Below, piece after piece: positions 55,206-64,000 of a DNA stretch of 64,000 bases. The notes beneath the pieces are model-generated. The model saw only the letters and a program-made list of their open reading frames with translations, ran no database searches and had not been told where the DNA came from. The stretch spans positions 62,001-126,000 of the forward strand of contig CACOBL010000001.1 in the NCBI GenBank assembly GCA_902625455.1, given 5' to 3'. Position 1 is the first letter of the stretch; each line of letters opens with the position of its first letter. The stretch is from an uncultured Candidatus Actinomarina sp. Lineage in GTDB: Bacteria > Actinomycetota > Acidimicrobiia > Actinomarinales > Actinomarinaceae. The translations under genes were made by a program, and so were the position numbers.

Positions 55206-57288
55206 CTTCTACCTCTACTCCACGAATACTCGCAGTTATTTCTTTAGTTATGCTGTCTGGTACGTCTTCATAACTATCAAACTGCATCGTAAATGTTGCA
55301 CGGCCTTGTGTTCGAGAACGCAAATCAGTTGCGTATCCAAACATTTCTGATAACGGTACTTTAGCATTGACAACCTTTGCAGATCCTCTTTGCTCCATTT
55401 CAGCTATCTTGCCTCTTCTTGAGGAAAGATCTCCGACAACATCTCCCATAAAATCTTCAGGTGTGACTACTTCTACATTCATTACAGGTTCTAATAGTTT
55501 AACTCCTGCTTTTTTTGCTCCATCTTTTAAAGCCATAGAACCAGCAATTTTAAAAGCCATTTCAGAGGAGTCTACATCATGATAGGTGCCGTCCTTTAGA
55601 GTTGCTTTTACATTTACTAAAGGATATCCAGCTAACACACCTGTTTCCATTGCAGCTTCAACACCAGCGTTGACAGAAGGAATATATTCTTTTGGAATTC
55701 TTCCACTTTTAATCAAATCTACAAACTCGTAACCATCTTCAATTGGCTCAAATTCCATTACTACATGTCCGTATTGACCCCTACCACCGCTTTGACGAAT
55801 ATATTTTGCCTCAACATCTGTTTTCTTTTTAAGAGCCTCTCGGTATGCTACCTGAGGCTTACCAATATTTGCTTCAACCTTAAATTCTCTTTTAAGTCTG
55901 TCAACTAATATGTCTAAATGTAACTCTCCCATACCGGAGATAATTGTCTGTCCTGTCTCTTCATCTGACTGAACTCTAAATGTCGGATCTTCTTCAGCAA
56001 GTTTTTGGAGTCCTTCTGAGAGCTTTTCTTCGTCTGCTTTAGATTTTGGCTCAATTGCTACAGATATTACAGGTTCTGGAAAAGTCATTGATTCTAATTG
56101 AATTAAGTCTGATGAGGCTGACAAAGTATCTCCTGTCTTAGCATTTTTGAGTCCTACACCAGCGACAATATCTCCAGCGCAAATAAAATCTATATCTTCT
56201 CTTGAATTAGAATGCATTCTTAATATTCTTCCTAGTCTCTCTTCTTTACCTGTTGTTGTGTTAGTTACTTTATCTCCTTTATTTAGAGTGCCTGAATAAA
56301 CTCTAAAGTAAGTCAACTTACCAACATGTGGATCACTAACTACTTTAAATGCCAAGGCTGAAAATGGGTCTTCATCACTATGCTCTCTTACAAGTTCATT
56401 TTCTTCATCGCCAGGCTTAAATCCTGTAACAGCATCAATATCTAAAGGTGACGGAAGATAATCAACAACAGCATCTAATAAAAGTTGTACACCTTTATTC
56501 TTAAATGCACTACCAGCTAAAACTGGTACAAATAATCCATCGAGCGTGCCTTTTCTAATAGCTTTTTTAATATCTTCAACTGAAAGTTCCTCATCAGCAA
56601 AATATTTTTCTAAAACATCGTCATCAGCTTCAGCAACTATATCAAGCAACTCTTGTCTTTTTAACTGAGCTTCTTCTAATTTATCATCTGGAATATCAGA
56701 GATGTCCCATTCTGTTCCATCATCTTTTGACCATGTATGAGCTTTCATTTCGACTAGATCGATTACACCTATAAAATCTGCTTCAGAACCTATTGGAATA
56801 TGAAGTACCGCGGGCTTTGCTTCTAGCCTTTCAACAATAGATTGAACATCAAAATCAAAATCTGCACCTGTACGATCTAGTTTATTAACAAAACATATTC
56901 TTGGTACATTATATTTATCTGCTTGTCTCCATACTGTTTCAGACTGAGGCTCTACGCCAGCAACCCCATCAAAAACTGCAACTGCTCCATCAAGTACTCT
57001 TAATGATCTCTCAACTTCAACAGTAAAATCGACGTGTCCTGGAGTATCTATAATATTAATAGTGTGCTTATTCCATGAACAAGTTGTCGCAGCTGAGGTA
57101 ATTGTTATTCCTCTTTCTTGTTCTTGCTCCATCCAGTCCATAACTGCAGCTCCATCATGGACTTCTCCAATTTTATAAGTTTTACCTGTGTAATATAAAA
57201 TTCTTTCAGTCAACGTTGTCTTGCCTGCATCAATATGAGCCATGATTCCAATGTTTCTTAAATTATTTAATTCAACTTCTCTACTCAT
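55201..57288 (-). CDS. fusA: Elongation factor G
   Basis: Translocase GTPase of 695 residues: [20 protein letters not shown] (G1), [34 protein letters not shown] (G3), [12 protein letters not shown] (G4). Domain IV has [15 protein letters not shown] and domain V the [20 protein letters not shown] segment. It is in the classic rpsL-rpsG-fusA-tuf order. Confidence 0.98.
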   Translation of the reverse strand: MSREVELNNLRNIGIMAHIDAGKTTLTERILYYTGKTYKIGEVHDGAAVMDWMEQEQERGITITSAATTCSWNKHTINIIDTPGHVDFTVEVERSLRVLDGAVAVFDGVAGVEPQSETVWRQADKYNVPRICFVNKLDRTGADFDFDVQSIVERLEAKPAVLHIPIGSEADFIGVIDLVEMKAHTWSKDDGTEWDISDIPDDKLEEAQLKRQELLDIVAEADDDVLEKYFADEELSVEDIKKAIRKGTLDGLFVPVLAGSAFKNKGVQLLLDAVVDYLPSPLDIDAVTGFKPGDEENELVREHSDEDPFSALAFKVVSDPHVGKLTYFRVYSGTLNKGDKVTNTTTGKEERLGRILRMHSNSREDIDFICAGDIVAGVGLKNAKTGDTLSASSDLIQLESMTFPEPVISVAIEPKSKADEEKLSEGLQKLAEEDPTFRVQSDEETGQTIISGMGELHLDILVDRLKREFKVEANIGKPQVAYREALKKKTDVEAKYIRQSGGRGQYGHVVMEFEPIEDGYEFVDLIKSGRIPKEYIPSVNAGVEAAMETGVLAGYPLVNVKATLKDGTYHDVDSSEMAFKIAGSMALKDGAKKAGVKLLEPVMNVEVVTPEDFMGDVVGDLSSRRGKIAEMEQRGSAKVVNAKVPLSEMFGYATDLRSRTQGRATFTMQFDSYEDVPDSITKEITASIRGVEVEV

Positions 57289-57291
57289 TTT

Positions 57292-57759
57292 TTACCACCT
57301 GTAGTGAGCAAATGCTCTATTTGATTCAGCCATTTTGTGAACGTCTTCTCTTTTTTTAACTGAGGCACCAGTTTTGTTACTAGCATCAAGTATCTCTCTA
57401 CCAAGACGCTCAGACATGGTTTTCTCACCTCTTTTTCTTGATGAATCAACAATCCATCGAATTGCAAGAGTTGTACTTCTTCTATAGGGAACTTCCATCG
57501 GTACTTGATAGTTTGTTCCACCCACTCTTCTTGATTTAGTCTCTATTTGAGGCTTAACATTTTCAAATGCATCTTTTAAAACATCCATCGCATCGGATCC
57601 TGCTTGTTTTTGAACTAATTCCAAAGCGTCATAAACTATACCGCTAGCTAAATCTTTTTTACCGTCTAAAAGAACTTGATTAATAATTTGAGATACTAAA
57701 ACACTATTGTAAATGGGATCTGGTTCAGCTTTTCGTTTTAGTGATGGTCCTCTTCTCAT
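57292..57759 (-). CDS. rpsG: 30S ribosomal protein S7
   Basis: A 155-residue head protein: [40 protein letters not shown] with NYQVPMEVP, and the C-terminal [13 protein letters not shown]. It nucleates 30S head assembly. Confidence 0.97.
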   Translation of the reverse strand: MRRGPSLKRKAEPDPIYNSVLVSQIINQVLLDGKKDLASGIVYDALELVQKQAGSDAMDVLKDAFENVKPQIETKSRRVGGTNYQVPMEVPYRRSTTLAIRWIVDSSRKRGEKTMSERLGREILDASNKTGASVKKREDVHKMAESNRAFAHYRW

Positions 57760-57762
57760 AGC

Positions 57763-58131
57763 TTAACCCTTTTTACTCCCGTACCTTGACCTAGCTTGTT
57801 TTCTATCAGAAACTCCGGATGTGTCTAATGCACCTCTGATAACTTTATATCTAACACCTGGAAGGTCTTTAACTCTTCCACCTCTAACTAGTACAATCGA
57901 ATGTTCTTGTAAATTATGTCCTTCACCGGGTATATAAGCAGTGACCTCAGTACCAGTTGAAAGTCTTACCCTACAAACTTTTCTTAATGCAGAGTTTGGT
58001 TTTTTTGGCGTCACAGTATATACACGAGTACAGACACCTCTTCTTTGAGGCGAACCTTTAAGTCCAGGTGTCTTTTCTTTTGACACTTTGGACTTTCTTC
58101 CTTTTCTGACCAACTGTTGTATAGTAGGCAT
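57763..58131 (-). CDS. rpsL: 30S ribosomal protein S12
   Basis: A 122-residue decoding-site protein: [40 protein letters not shown] and [20 protein letters not shown]. The two Lys positions of the KPNS and PGVRYKV loops carry the residues found in streptomycin-sensitive proteins. ATG 58131 gives the conserved MPTIQQ start; the one five codons upstream is not conserved. Confidence 0.97.
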   Translation of the reverse strand: MPTIQQLVRKGRKSKVSKEKTPGLKGSPQRRGVCTRVYTVTPKKPNSALRKVCRVRLSTGTEVTAYIPGEGHNLQEHSIVLVRGGRVKDLPGVRYKVIRGALDTSGVSDRKQARSRYGSKKG

Positions 58132-58175
58132 AAAACATCCAATCAATTTTTGTATTATTGGCTTACCGAAAAAGA

Positions 58176-58204
58176 AGTATATGACGAATTTAAACTTACA
58201 ACAA
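58176..58204 (-). promoter_or_regulatory. Putative promoter of the str operon
   Basis: On the minus strand TTGTTG (58199-58204) and TATACT (58176-58181) are separated by 17 bases, an optimal sigma-70-type spacing, in the 75-base gap after rpoC. It would drive rpsL-rpsG-fusA-tuf. Confidence 0.6.
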
Positions 58205-58221
58205 CCTTTATTTATAGGTTT

Positions 58222-61200
58222 TTACTCGTTTTCTTCCTCTTTTTCATCACCTAACATAGCTAGCCACTGCGCAGGGTTTGGTAAAGCATCTTCTTCAGAT
58301 TCATCTGTAGTTGATGACATAAACCCTAATTCCGAAACCTCCGGAGCATCTGGTAAAGATGGTGTGTAAGATTGATATGCATCTGATCCAGTACCAGCTG
58401 GGATCAAAGTACCAATAATAACATTTTCTTTCAAGCCGCTTAAAGAATCGTTACTTCTCTTCATTGCTGCTTCTGTCAGTACTCTTGTGGTTTCTTGGAA
58501 AGAGGCTGCTGATAACCATGAGTCTGTTGCAAGGCTAGCTTTTGTGATACCCATAAGCTCTGGTCTTCCTTCAGCAGGTACTTTTCCATCTTTTACTAAC
58601 TCTTGGTTAGTCTTTCTAAATAATGTTGCGTCAACAAGTTCGTTTGGTAAGAAATCAGAATTATTTGATTTAACAATCCTAACCCTTCTTAACATTTGTC
58701 GAACAATCATCTCAACATGCTTGTCATGAACTTCAACTCCTTGGTCTCTATAAGTTTTTTGAACTTCATCAACCAAATATTCTTGACAAGTTTTTACACC
58801 ATTTATTTGTAGAACTTCTTTTGGATCCTTAGGTCCAGTAGTTAGTGATTGTCCAGCAGTAACACTATCTCCTTGATTTATTAATAGGGTCTGTCTTCTT
58901 AAAACTAATAACTCAACTTCTTCTTTTTCATTTGTAATAAGAACATTTTTGTTACCTTCAGTAGTGGTATCAACAGATTTTACTTTTCCATTTATTGGAG
59001 ATAATACAGCCTTTCCTTTTGGAGTTCTAGCTTCAAAAAGCTCTACTATTCTTGGAAGTCCAGATGTGATATCTAATCCAACGACTCCACCAGTGTGGAA
59101 AGTTCTCATTGTTAATTGAGTTCCTGGCTCACCAATTGACTGCGCTGATATGATACCAACTGCTTCACCGACTTCAACTGGTTTTCCAGTAGCCAAACTA
59201 AATCCATAACATAGTGGATCCATAGATTCAGGATGTAATGAGTTAAACGGTGTCAAAACATTAACGCTCTCAACACCAGATTTTCCAATAGCATCTAAAA
59301 CTTCAGCATCTACAAAAGTACCTTTAGAAAGTTTTGTACCATCATCTAGCTCTACAATTTTTTTATCTACTTTTACATCTTCAGAAAGAACTCTACCGTA
59401 CAATGTTGAATGCAAGTAGCGAGTGACTTTACCGTCATGCATAACTTTCTTGTTAGTTCCTCTCCAATCAATATTTTCGTCTCCTAAATCTTTTACAACT
59501 ATGCCAGCAGCAACATCAACAAGTCTTCTTGTAAGATACCCTGAATCTGCAGTTCTTAAAGCTGTATCAGCCAGACCTTTTCTAGCACCATGAGTAGAAA
59601 TGAAATACTCAAGAACTGACATGCCTTCTCTAAAGTTACTTTTTATAGGTCTTTCAATAATGTCACCTTTTGGATTTGCAACAAGACCTCTCATGCCAGC
59701 TAACTGCCTGACCTGCATCATATTTCCACGGGCTCCGGACTTAACCATCATATCCACAGGGTTAAATTTTTCTGATTCAAGTTCAGCGCTCATCGCATAT
59801 TGGACTTGGTCTGTAGCTTCATTCCAAATTTCAATTATTTTTTGTTTTCTCTCTGTTTCAGTAATAATGTCTTCTTTAAAAAGTTTTTCAACTTTTTCAG
59901 CTTCATTTTCATATTTTTCTAGAATTTGATTTTTACTTGGAGGTGTTTTTACATCATTCATTGCAACTGTAAGACCAGCCTTTGCACCATATTTAAATCC
60001 AACTGACTTCATAGAATCAAGGAATATTCTCAATTCAGCTTTGTTGTATCTTTCAATTACTTCAGAAATAATTTTTTTCATTTCTGGTTTTCTTACAGAG
60101 GCCTGAATATATGGAAAGTCTTTTGGAAGTATTGAATTAAAATGCATCCTACCTAATGTTGTTTTTATTAATTTGGAACCATCAATCGGTTCTTCAGTAA
60201 TTAATTCCGAAAATCTTCCTTTTATCTCACTATGCATTTCAGGACTGCCAGCTAAGTCACCAATTCGAACATTTATCGGTGTCTGAAGTCCAATATGACC
60301 ACTTTCATAAGCGATCTGAGCCTCATTAAAATCAACAAAGTTTAGACTTGCTGATTCTAAATCATCATGGGACTCGGTTATGTAATAAAGACCTATAACC
60401 ATATCTTGACTTGGAGAAACAATTGGGTTTCCAGAGGCTGGGGATAAGACATTATTTGTTGACAGCATTAAAACTCTTGCTTCAGCTTGGGCTTCAGCAG
60501 AAAGTGGGACATGAACTGCCATTTGGTCACCATCAAAGTCAGCATTAAATGCCTCACAAACCAAAGGATGAACTTGAATTGCTTTTCCTTCAACTAATAT
60601 TGGTTCAAATGCTTGGATGCCTAATCTATGCAAAGTTGGAGCTCTATTAAGTAAAACCGGGTGTTCTTCAATTACTTCAGCTAAAACATCCCAAACTTGT
60701 GCTCGTGATCTTTCCACCATACGTTTTGCAGATTTGATATTTTGGGCCAAACCAAGTTCAACCAATCTTTTCATTACAAATGGTTTAAAAAGCTCCAAAG
60801 CCATCATTTTAGGTAATCCGCATTGTTGAAGTTCGAGATGGGGACCAACAACAATTACAGATCTAGCTGAGTAATCAACTCTTTTTCCTAAAAGATTCTG
60901 ACGAAACCTACCCTGCTTTCCTTTCAACATGTCAGAAAGTGACTTGAGACCTCTACCTCCAGCGCCTGCAACTGCTCTTCCTCTTCTTCCATTGTCGAAA
61001 AGAGCATCAACTGACTCTTGTAACATTCTTTTCTCATTACTAATAATTATTTCTGGAGCACCAAGTTCAATTAATTTTTTAAGTCTATTGTTTCTATTAA
61101 TCAATCTTCTGTATAAGTCATTCAAATCTGATGTTGCAAATCTTCCACCATCAAGTTGAACCATTGGTCGTAATTCTGGAGGGATAACTGGTATAACTTC

Positions 61201-62136
61201 AAGAATCATTGCTTCTGGAGGATTTTTGCCATCAGCAAATGGCTTAATTACTTTCATTCTTTGAATTGCACGCTGTCTTCTTTGCGCAGATTTTGACTCC
61301 AGATCACTTTCAAGTTTTTCCATTTCTGCTTTCAAATCTACTAATTGCACAAGTTCTCTTACTGCTTCAGCTCCCATACCGCCAGTGAAGTATTCGTCAT
61401 ACTTATCTATCATTTCTCGCCATAATGTATCATTTTCAATTAAGGTTTTTGGCTTGAGAGTCTTTAAAGTTGAAAATGCTTCTTCAATAACTTTAATTTC
61501 AGCATCAGACTTTGCTTTTTTTTGCTTTATTTCTTTTTCAACTTCTTTTTTTCTAATTAGAATTTCAGGTTCAGGAATTTTCGCATTTTCCATAGCTTTA
61601 ATTTCTGTATCCATTTGTTTAATTCTTTTTTGTTCCCATTCTTCAAAGTCTTCATTTACAATCTCTACTTCTGCAACTACAGCTTCTTCAAGTTCTGCTA
61701 AGTCTTTTGTACGTTTCTTCGCATCAATAGAAACTACCAAATAAGCTGCAAAATAAATTACTTTTTCCAATTCTTTTGGAGACATATCAAGAAAATAACC
61801 TAAACGGCTTGGTACACCTTTGAAATACCAAATATGGGTAACTGGAGCAGCTAGTTCAATATGCCCCATTCTTTCACGTCTTACTTCTCTTCTTGTTACC
61901 TCAACTCCGCATCTCTCACAAACAATGCCCCTATATCTGATTCTTTTATATCTGCCACAGGAACATTCCCAATCTTTTGTTGGTCCAAATATTCTCTCAT
62001 CAAAAAGTCCATCTTTTTCAGGCTTTAAAGTTCTGTAGTTTATTGTTTCAGGCTTCTTAACTTCTCCAAAAGACCAACTTCTCATCTGATCAGATGTTGC
62101 GAGACTAATGCTTAATTCATCAAATATTTTTTCCAC
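58222..62136 (-). CDS. rpoC: DNA-directed RNA polymerase beta' subunit lacking most of zinc site 2
   Basis: Catalytic subunit of 1304 residues. Zinc site 1 is intact at Cys58, Cys60, Cys73 and Cys76 ([20 protein letters not shown]). The catalytic Mg site is [16 protein letters not shown] at about residue 530, and the trigger-loop region [16 protein letters not shown] is present. The second zinc site, four Cys in nearly all bacteria, is largely lost. The E. coli DDCGT segment reads DWRGTN (about 890), and the C-x6-C-x2-CYG segment reads [14 protein letters not shown] (about 960-977), keeping only the last Cys. It lies three bases after rpoB. Confidence 0.97.
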   Translation of the reverse strand: MEKIFDELSISLATSDQMRSWSFGEVKKPETINYRTLKPEKDGLFDERIFGPTKDWECSCGRYKRIRYRGIVCERCGVEVTRREVRRERMGHIELAAPVTHIWYFKGVPSRLGYFLDMSPKELEKVIYFAAYLVVSIDAKKRTKDLAELEEAVVAEVEIVNEDFEEWEQKRIKQMDTEIKAMENAKIPEPEILIRKKEVEKEIKQKKAKSDAEIKVIEEAFSTLKTLKPKTLIENDTLWREMIDKYDEYFTGGMGAEAVRELVQLVDLKAEMEKLESDLESKSAQRRQRAIQRMKVIKPFADGKNPPEAMILEVIPVIPPELRPMVQLDGGRFATSDLNDLYRRLINRNNRLKKLIELGAPEIIISNEKRMLQESVDALFDNGRRGRAVAGAGGRGLKSLSDMLKGKQGRFRQNLLGKRVDYSARSVIVVGPHLELQQCGLPKMMALELFKPFVMKRLVELGLAQNIKSAKRMVERSRAQVWDVLAEVIEEHPVLLNRAPTLHRLGIQAFEPILVEGKAIQVHPLVCEAFNADFDGDQMAVHVPLSAEAQAEARVLMLSTNNVLSPASGNPIVSPSQDMVIGLYYITESHDDLESASLNFVDFNEAQIAYESGHIGLQTPINVRIGDLAGSPEMHSEIKGRFSELITEEPIDGSKLIKTTLGRMHFNSILPKDFPYIQASVRKPEMKKIISEVIERYNKAELRIFLDSMKSVGFKYGAKAGLTVAMNDVKTPPSKNQILEKYENEAEKVEKLFKEDIITETERKQKIIEIWNEATDQVQYAMSAELESEKFNPVDMMVKSGARGNMMQVRQLAGMRGLVANPKGDIIERPIKSNFREGMSVLEYFISTHGARKGLADTALRTADSGYLTRRLVDVAAGIVVKDLGDENIDWRGTNKKVMHDGKVTRYLHSTLYGRVLSEDVKVDKKIVELDDGTKLSKGTFVDAEVLDAIGKSGVESVNVLTPFNSLHPESMDPLCYGFSLATGKPVEVGEAVGIISAQSIGEPGTQLTMRTFHTGGVVGLDITSGLPRIVELFEARTPKGKAVLSPINGKVKSVDTTTEGNKNVLITNEKEEVELLVLRRQTLLINQGDSVTAGQSLTTGPKDPKEVLQINGVKTCQEYLVDEVQKTYRDQGVEVHDKHVEMIVRQMLRRVRIVKSNNSDFLPNELVDATLFRKTNQELVKDGKVPAEGRPELMGITKASLATDSWLSAASFQETTRVLTEAAMKRSNDSLSGLKENVIIGTLIPAGTGSDAYQSYTPSLPDAPEVSELGFMSSTTDESEEDALPNPAQWLAMLGDEKEEENE

Positions 62137-62139
62137 AGT

Positions 62140-64000
62140 TTATACCTCAGCCTCATCTTGTTCCGGTCTTGTCATATCAATTCCTAAAGTTTCAGCTGTC
62201 TTTACATATTCATCACTAATATCTTTCATTGAAATTTCTTCTCCAGCAGACAGGATTTCTACATTCAAACAAAGGCTTTGCATCTCTTTGAGGAGAACTT
62301 TAAATGATTCAGGAATTCCTGGTTCTGGTATATTGTCACCTTTTACAATTGATTCATAAACTTTTACTCGTCCAACGGTATCGTCAGATTTAATTGTCAA
62401 TAATTCCTGCAATGCATAGCTAGCACCATAAGCTTCTAGGGCCCATACTTCCATCTCACCAAATCTTTGACCGCCAAACTGTGCTTTACCTCCAAGTGGC
62501 TGTTGAGTAATCATTGAATAAGGTCCAGTTGACCTTGCATGAATTTTCTCATCAACTAAATGAATCAGTTTTAATATATATGTGTAACCAACAGTTATCT
62601 TTGAATCAAAAGCTTCTCCTGTTCTGCCATCAAAAAGGGTTGCTTTTCCGTCTTCATCAACAAGTAAGTTTCCGTCTCTATTAGGGTTCACATTTCTTAA
62701 TATTTCATGTATTTCATCTTCATCAGCACCATCAAAAACGGGTGTTGAAATTAATGTTCCAGGTTTTGCACCTTTAGCAGCTTTTGTTCCACCTTTATAC
62801 TCATTCCATCCTTGATCTGCAGCCCAACCTAAATGAGTTTCTAATATCTGACCAAGATTCATACGACTAGGAACACCTAAAGGTGAGAGCATAATATCAA
62901 GTGGTCTTCCATCTTCCATGTAGGGCATGTCTTCAACAGGTAAAATCTTTGAAATCACTCCTTTGTTGCCGTGTCTTCCAGATAGCTTATCTCCTACTTG
63001 TATTTTTCTTTGAATCGCAACATAAACTCTAACCTTTTGATTTACTCCTGGCGGTAAATCTGCGCCGTCGTCTCTCTTTAAAATTTGTACGTCAATGACT
63101 TTTCCTCTTTCACCATGTGGGACTCTTAATGAAGTATCTCGAACTTCTCTAGCTTTTTCTCCAAATATTGCTCTCAAAAGTCTCTCTTCTGGAGTTAGTT
63201 CTGTTTCACCTTTTGGAGTTACTTTTCCAACCAAATAATCTCCAGGTGATACTTCAGCACCAATTCTTACTATGCCCATTTCATCAAGATCCATCAAAAC
63301 TTCTTCTGCAACATTTGGGATATCCCTGGTTATTTCCTCTTCACCTAATTTTGTATCCCTAGCTTCAATTTCGTGTTCAGCTATATGGACAGACGTAAGA
63401 ACATCTTCTTTGACAAGTCTTTCAGAAATAACAATAGAATCTTCAAAGTTGTATCCATCCCATGGCATATATCCAACAAGTAAGTTTTTACCTAGTGCTA
63501 ATTCCCCGCCTTGAGTGCTTGGCCCATCAGCCAAAACATCACCAGGCTTTACTTTTGTCCCAACCTTAACCAATGGTTTTTGGTTCCAACTAGTTGCTTG
63601 GTTTGAACGCTTAAATTTTAGAACTTGATATCTAAATTTCTTATTTGTTCCATCTTCTTTGACTGTAATTTCATCACCTGTAACTTCATTGACGACTCCT
63701 GTAATATTTGAGATTAGAGCTTCGCCAGAATCTCTAGCTACATTTTCTTCCATGCCAGTTCCAACATAAGGTGCTTCTGTTTTTACAAGAGGCACTGCTT
63801 GTCGTTGCATATTTGAACCCATTAAAGCTCTGTTTGCATCATCGTGTTCAAGGAAAGGAATTAAAGCAGTGGTTACAGAACAGATTTGCTTTGGGCTAAC
63901 ATCCATATAATCAATTTCTTTATCAGAAACGAAAGCAACTGATCCTCCATCTTGTCTTGCAAGTATTCTCTTGTTTTGAAAGGTTCCATTTTCATTTAAA
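62140..64000 (-). CDS. rpoB: DNA-directed RNA polymerase beta subunit (5' end outside window)
   Basis: The C-terminal 620 residues of beta. The frame remains open to the window edge ([20 protein letters not shown] before YMDVSP), so the first ATG inside the window (63906) is internal. Visible blocks are [20 protein letters not shown] with [55 protein letters not shown], and the C-terminal [20 protein letters not shown]. The segment carrying the rifampicin-resistance region lies upstream, outside the window. Confidence 0.97.
   Translation of the reverse strand, partial: LNENGTFQNKRILARQDGGSVAFVSDKEIDYMDVSPKQICSVTTALIPFLEHDDANRALMGSNMQRQAVPLVKTEAPYVGTGMEENVARDSGEALISNITGVVNEVTGDEITVKEDGTNKKFRYQVLKFKRSNQATSWNQKPLVKVGTKVKPGDVLADGPSTQGGELALGKNLLVGYMPWDGYNFEDSIVISERLVKEDVLTSVHIAEHEIEARDTKLGEEEITRDIPNVAEEVLMDLDEMGIVRIGAEVSPGDYLVGKVTPKGETELTPEERLLRAIFGEKAREVRDTSLRVPHGERGKVIDVQILKRDDGADLPPGVNQKVRVYVAIQRKIQVGDKLSGRHGNKGVISKILPVEDMPYMEDGRPLDIMLSPLGVPSRMNLGQILETHLGWAADQGWNEYKGGTKAAKGAKPGTLISTPVFDGADEDEIHEILRNVNPNRDGNLLVDEDGKATLFDGRTGEAFDSKITVGYTYILKLIHLVDEKIHARSTGPYSMITQQPLGGKAQFGGQRFGEMEVWALEAYGASYALQELLTIKSDDTVGRVKVYESIVKGDNIPEPGIPESFKVLLKEMQSLCLNVEILSAGEEISMKDISDEYVKTAETLGIDMTRPEQDEAEV

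Noticed and set aside
62140..63906. Complete rpoB starting at 63906
   Set aside because: MDVSP is deep inside beta; the frame continues to the window end with conserved beta sequence.
58222..64000. Long antisense frames inside rpoC, rpoB, groEL, fusA and ribosomal genes
   Set aside because: They follow the codon structure of the real genes on the other strand, encode low-complexity Ser/Leu-rich products and match no family.

Overview
The window is a strongly AT-rich, tightly packed bacterial chromosome segment. Neighbouring genes commonly overlap by 1 to 16 bases. Gene order points to a streamlined actinobacterium, probably a free-living marine type such as the Actinomarinales. The signature is rplQ-truA-rplM-rpsI-glmM, then glmS-alr-tsaE-tsaB-rimI-tsaD-groES-groEL, plus a pcrA-sucC-sucD-icd-mdh block. 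The lineage is an inference. I see no mobile element, phage, CRISPR array, rRNA or tRNA.

Layout. 1-7329 holds TCA-cycle genes: sdhA (5' end cut by the window), sdhB and a small gene on the plus strand, converging on hup and on mdh-icd-sucD-sucC. 7383-19607 is mixed: pcrA, trpS, a DMT transporter, a CoA-type Nudix hydrolase, a YceI protein, a YczE-like membrane protein, plsC, a flavin reductase, csaA, a membrane-anchored thioredoxin with an in-frame UGA, a Fur-family regulator beside an ECF transporter pair, an esterase, and an S51-like protein fused to a CysRS-type C-terminus. 19597-27886 carries the whole shikimate pathway plus the phenylalanine and tyrosine branches: aroF-tyrA-aroA-aroE-aroC-aroK-aroB-aroQ-pheA, preceded by chorismate mutase aroH. 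27957-39495 carries groEL/groES, the tRNA t6A genes, alr, glmS with its leader, glmM, rpsI, rplM, truA and rplQ. 39467-64000 is one long minus-strand run of the alpha, spc, S10 and str ribosomal operons followed by rpoC and rpoB (cut by the window end).

Main discoveries. (1) The thioredoxin-like gene at 15034-15507 has UGA exactly at the first Cys of its CxxC motif, and a hairpin with a G-containing loop lies at SECIS distance downstream, so it is a candidate selenoprotein. (2) A classical transcription attenuator precedes aroF: a 14-codon leader peptide with consecutive Tyr-Phe-Tyr-Phe codons, mutually exclusive hairpins and a terminator. (3) aroQ and aroA can only be full length if they start at AUU codons behind good Shine-Dalgarno sequences. 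(4) The glmS leader is a recognisable glmS ribozyme, enclosed by a 10-bp inverted repeat that reaches the ribosome binding site. (5) RpoC has lost three of the four Cys ligands of its second zinc site, and S14, L36 and S4 are all zinc-free forms, which suggests zinc sparing.
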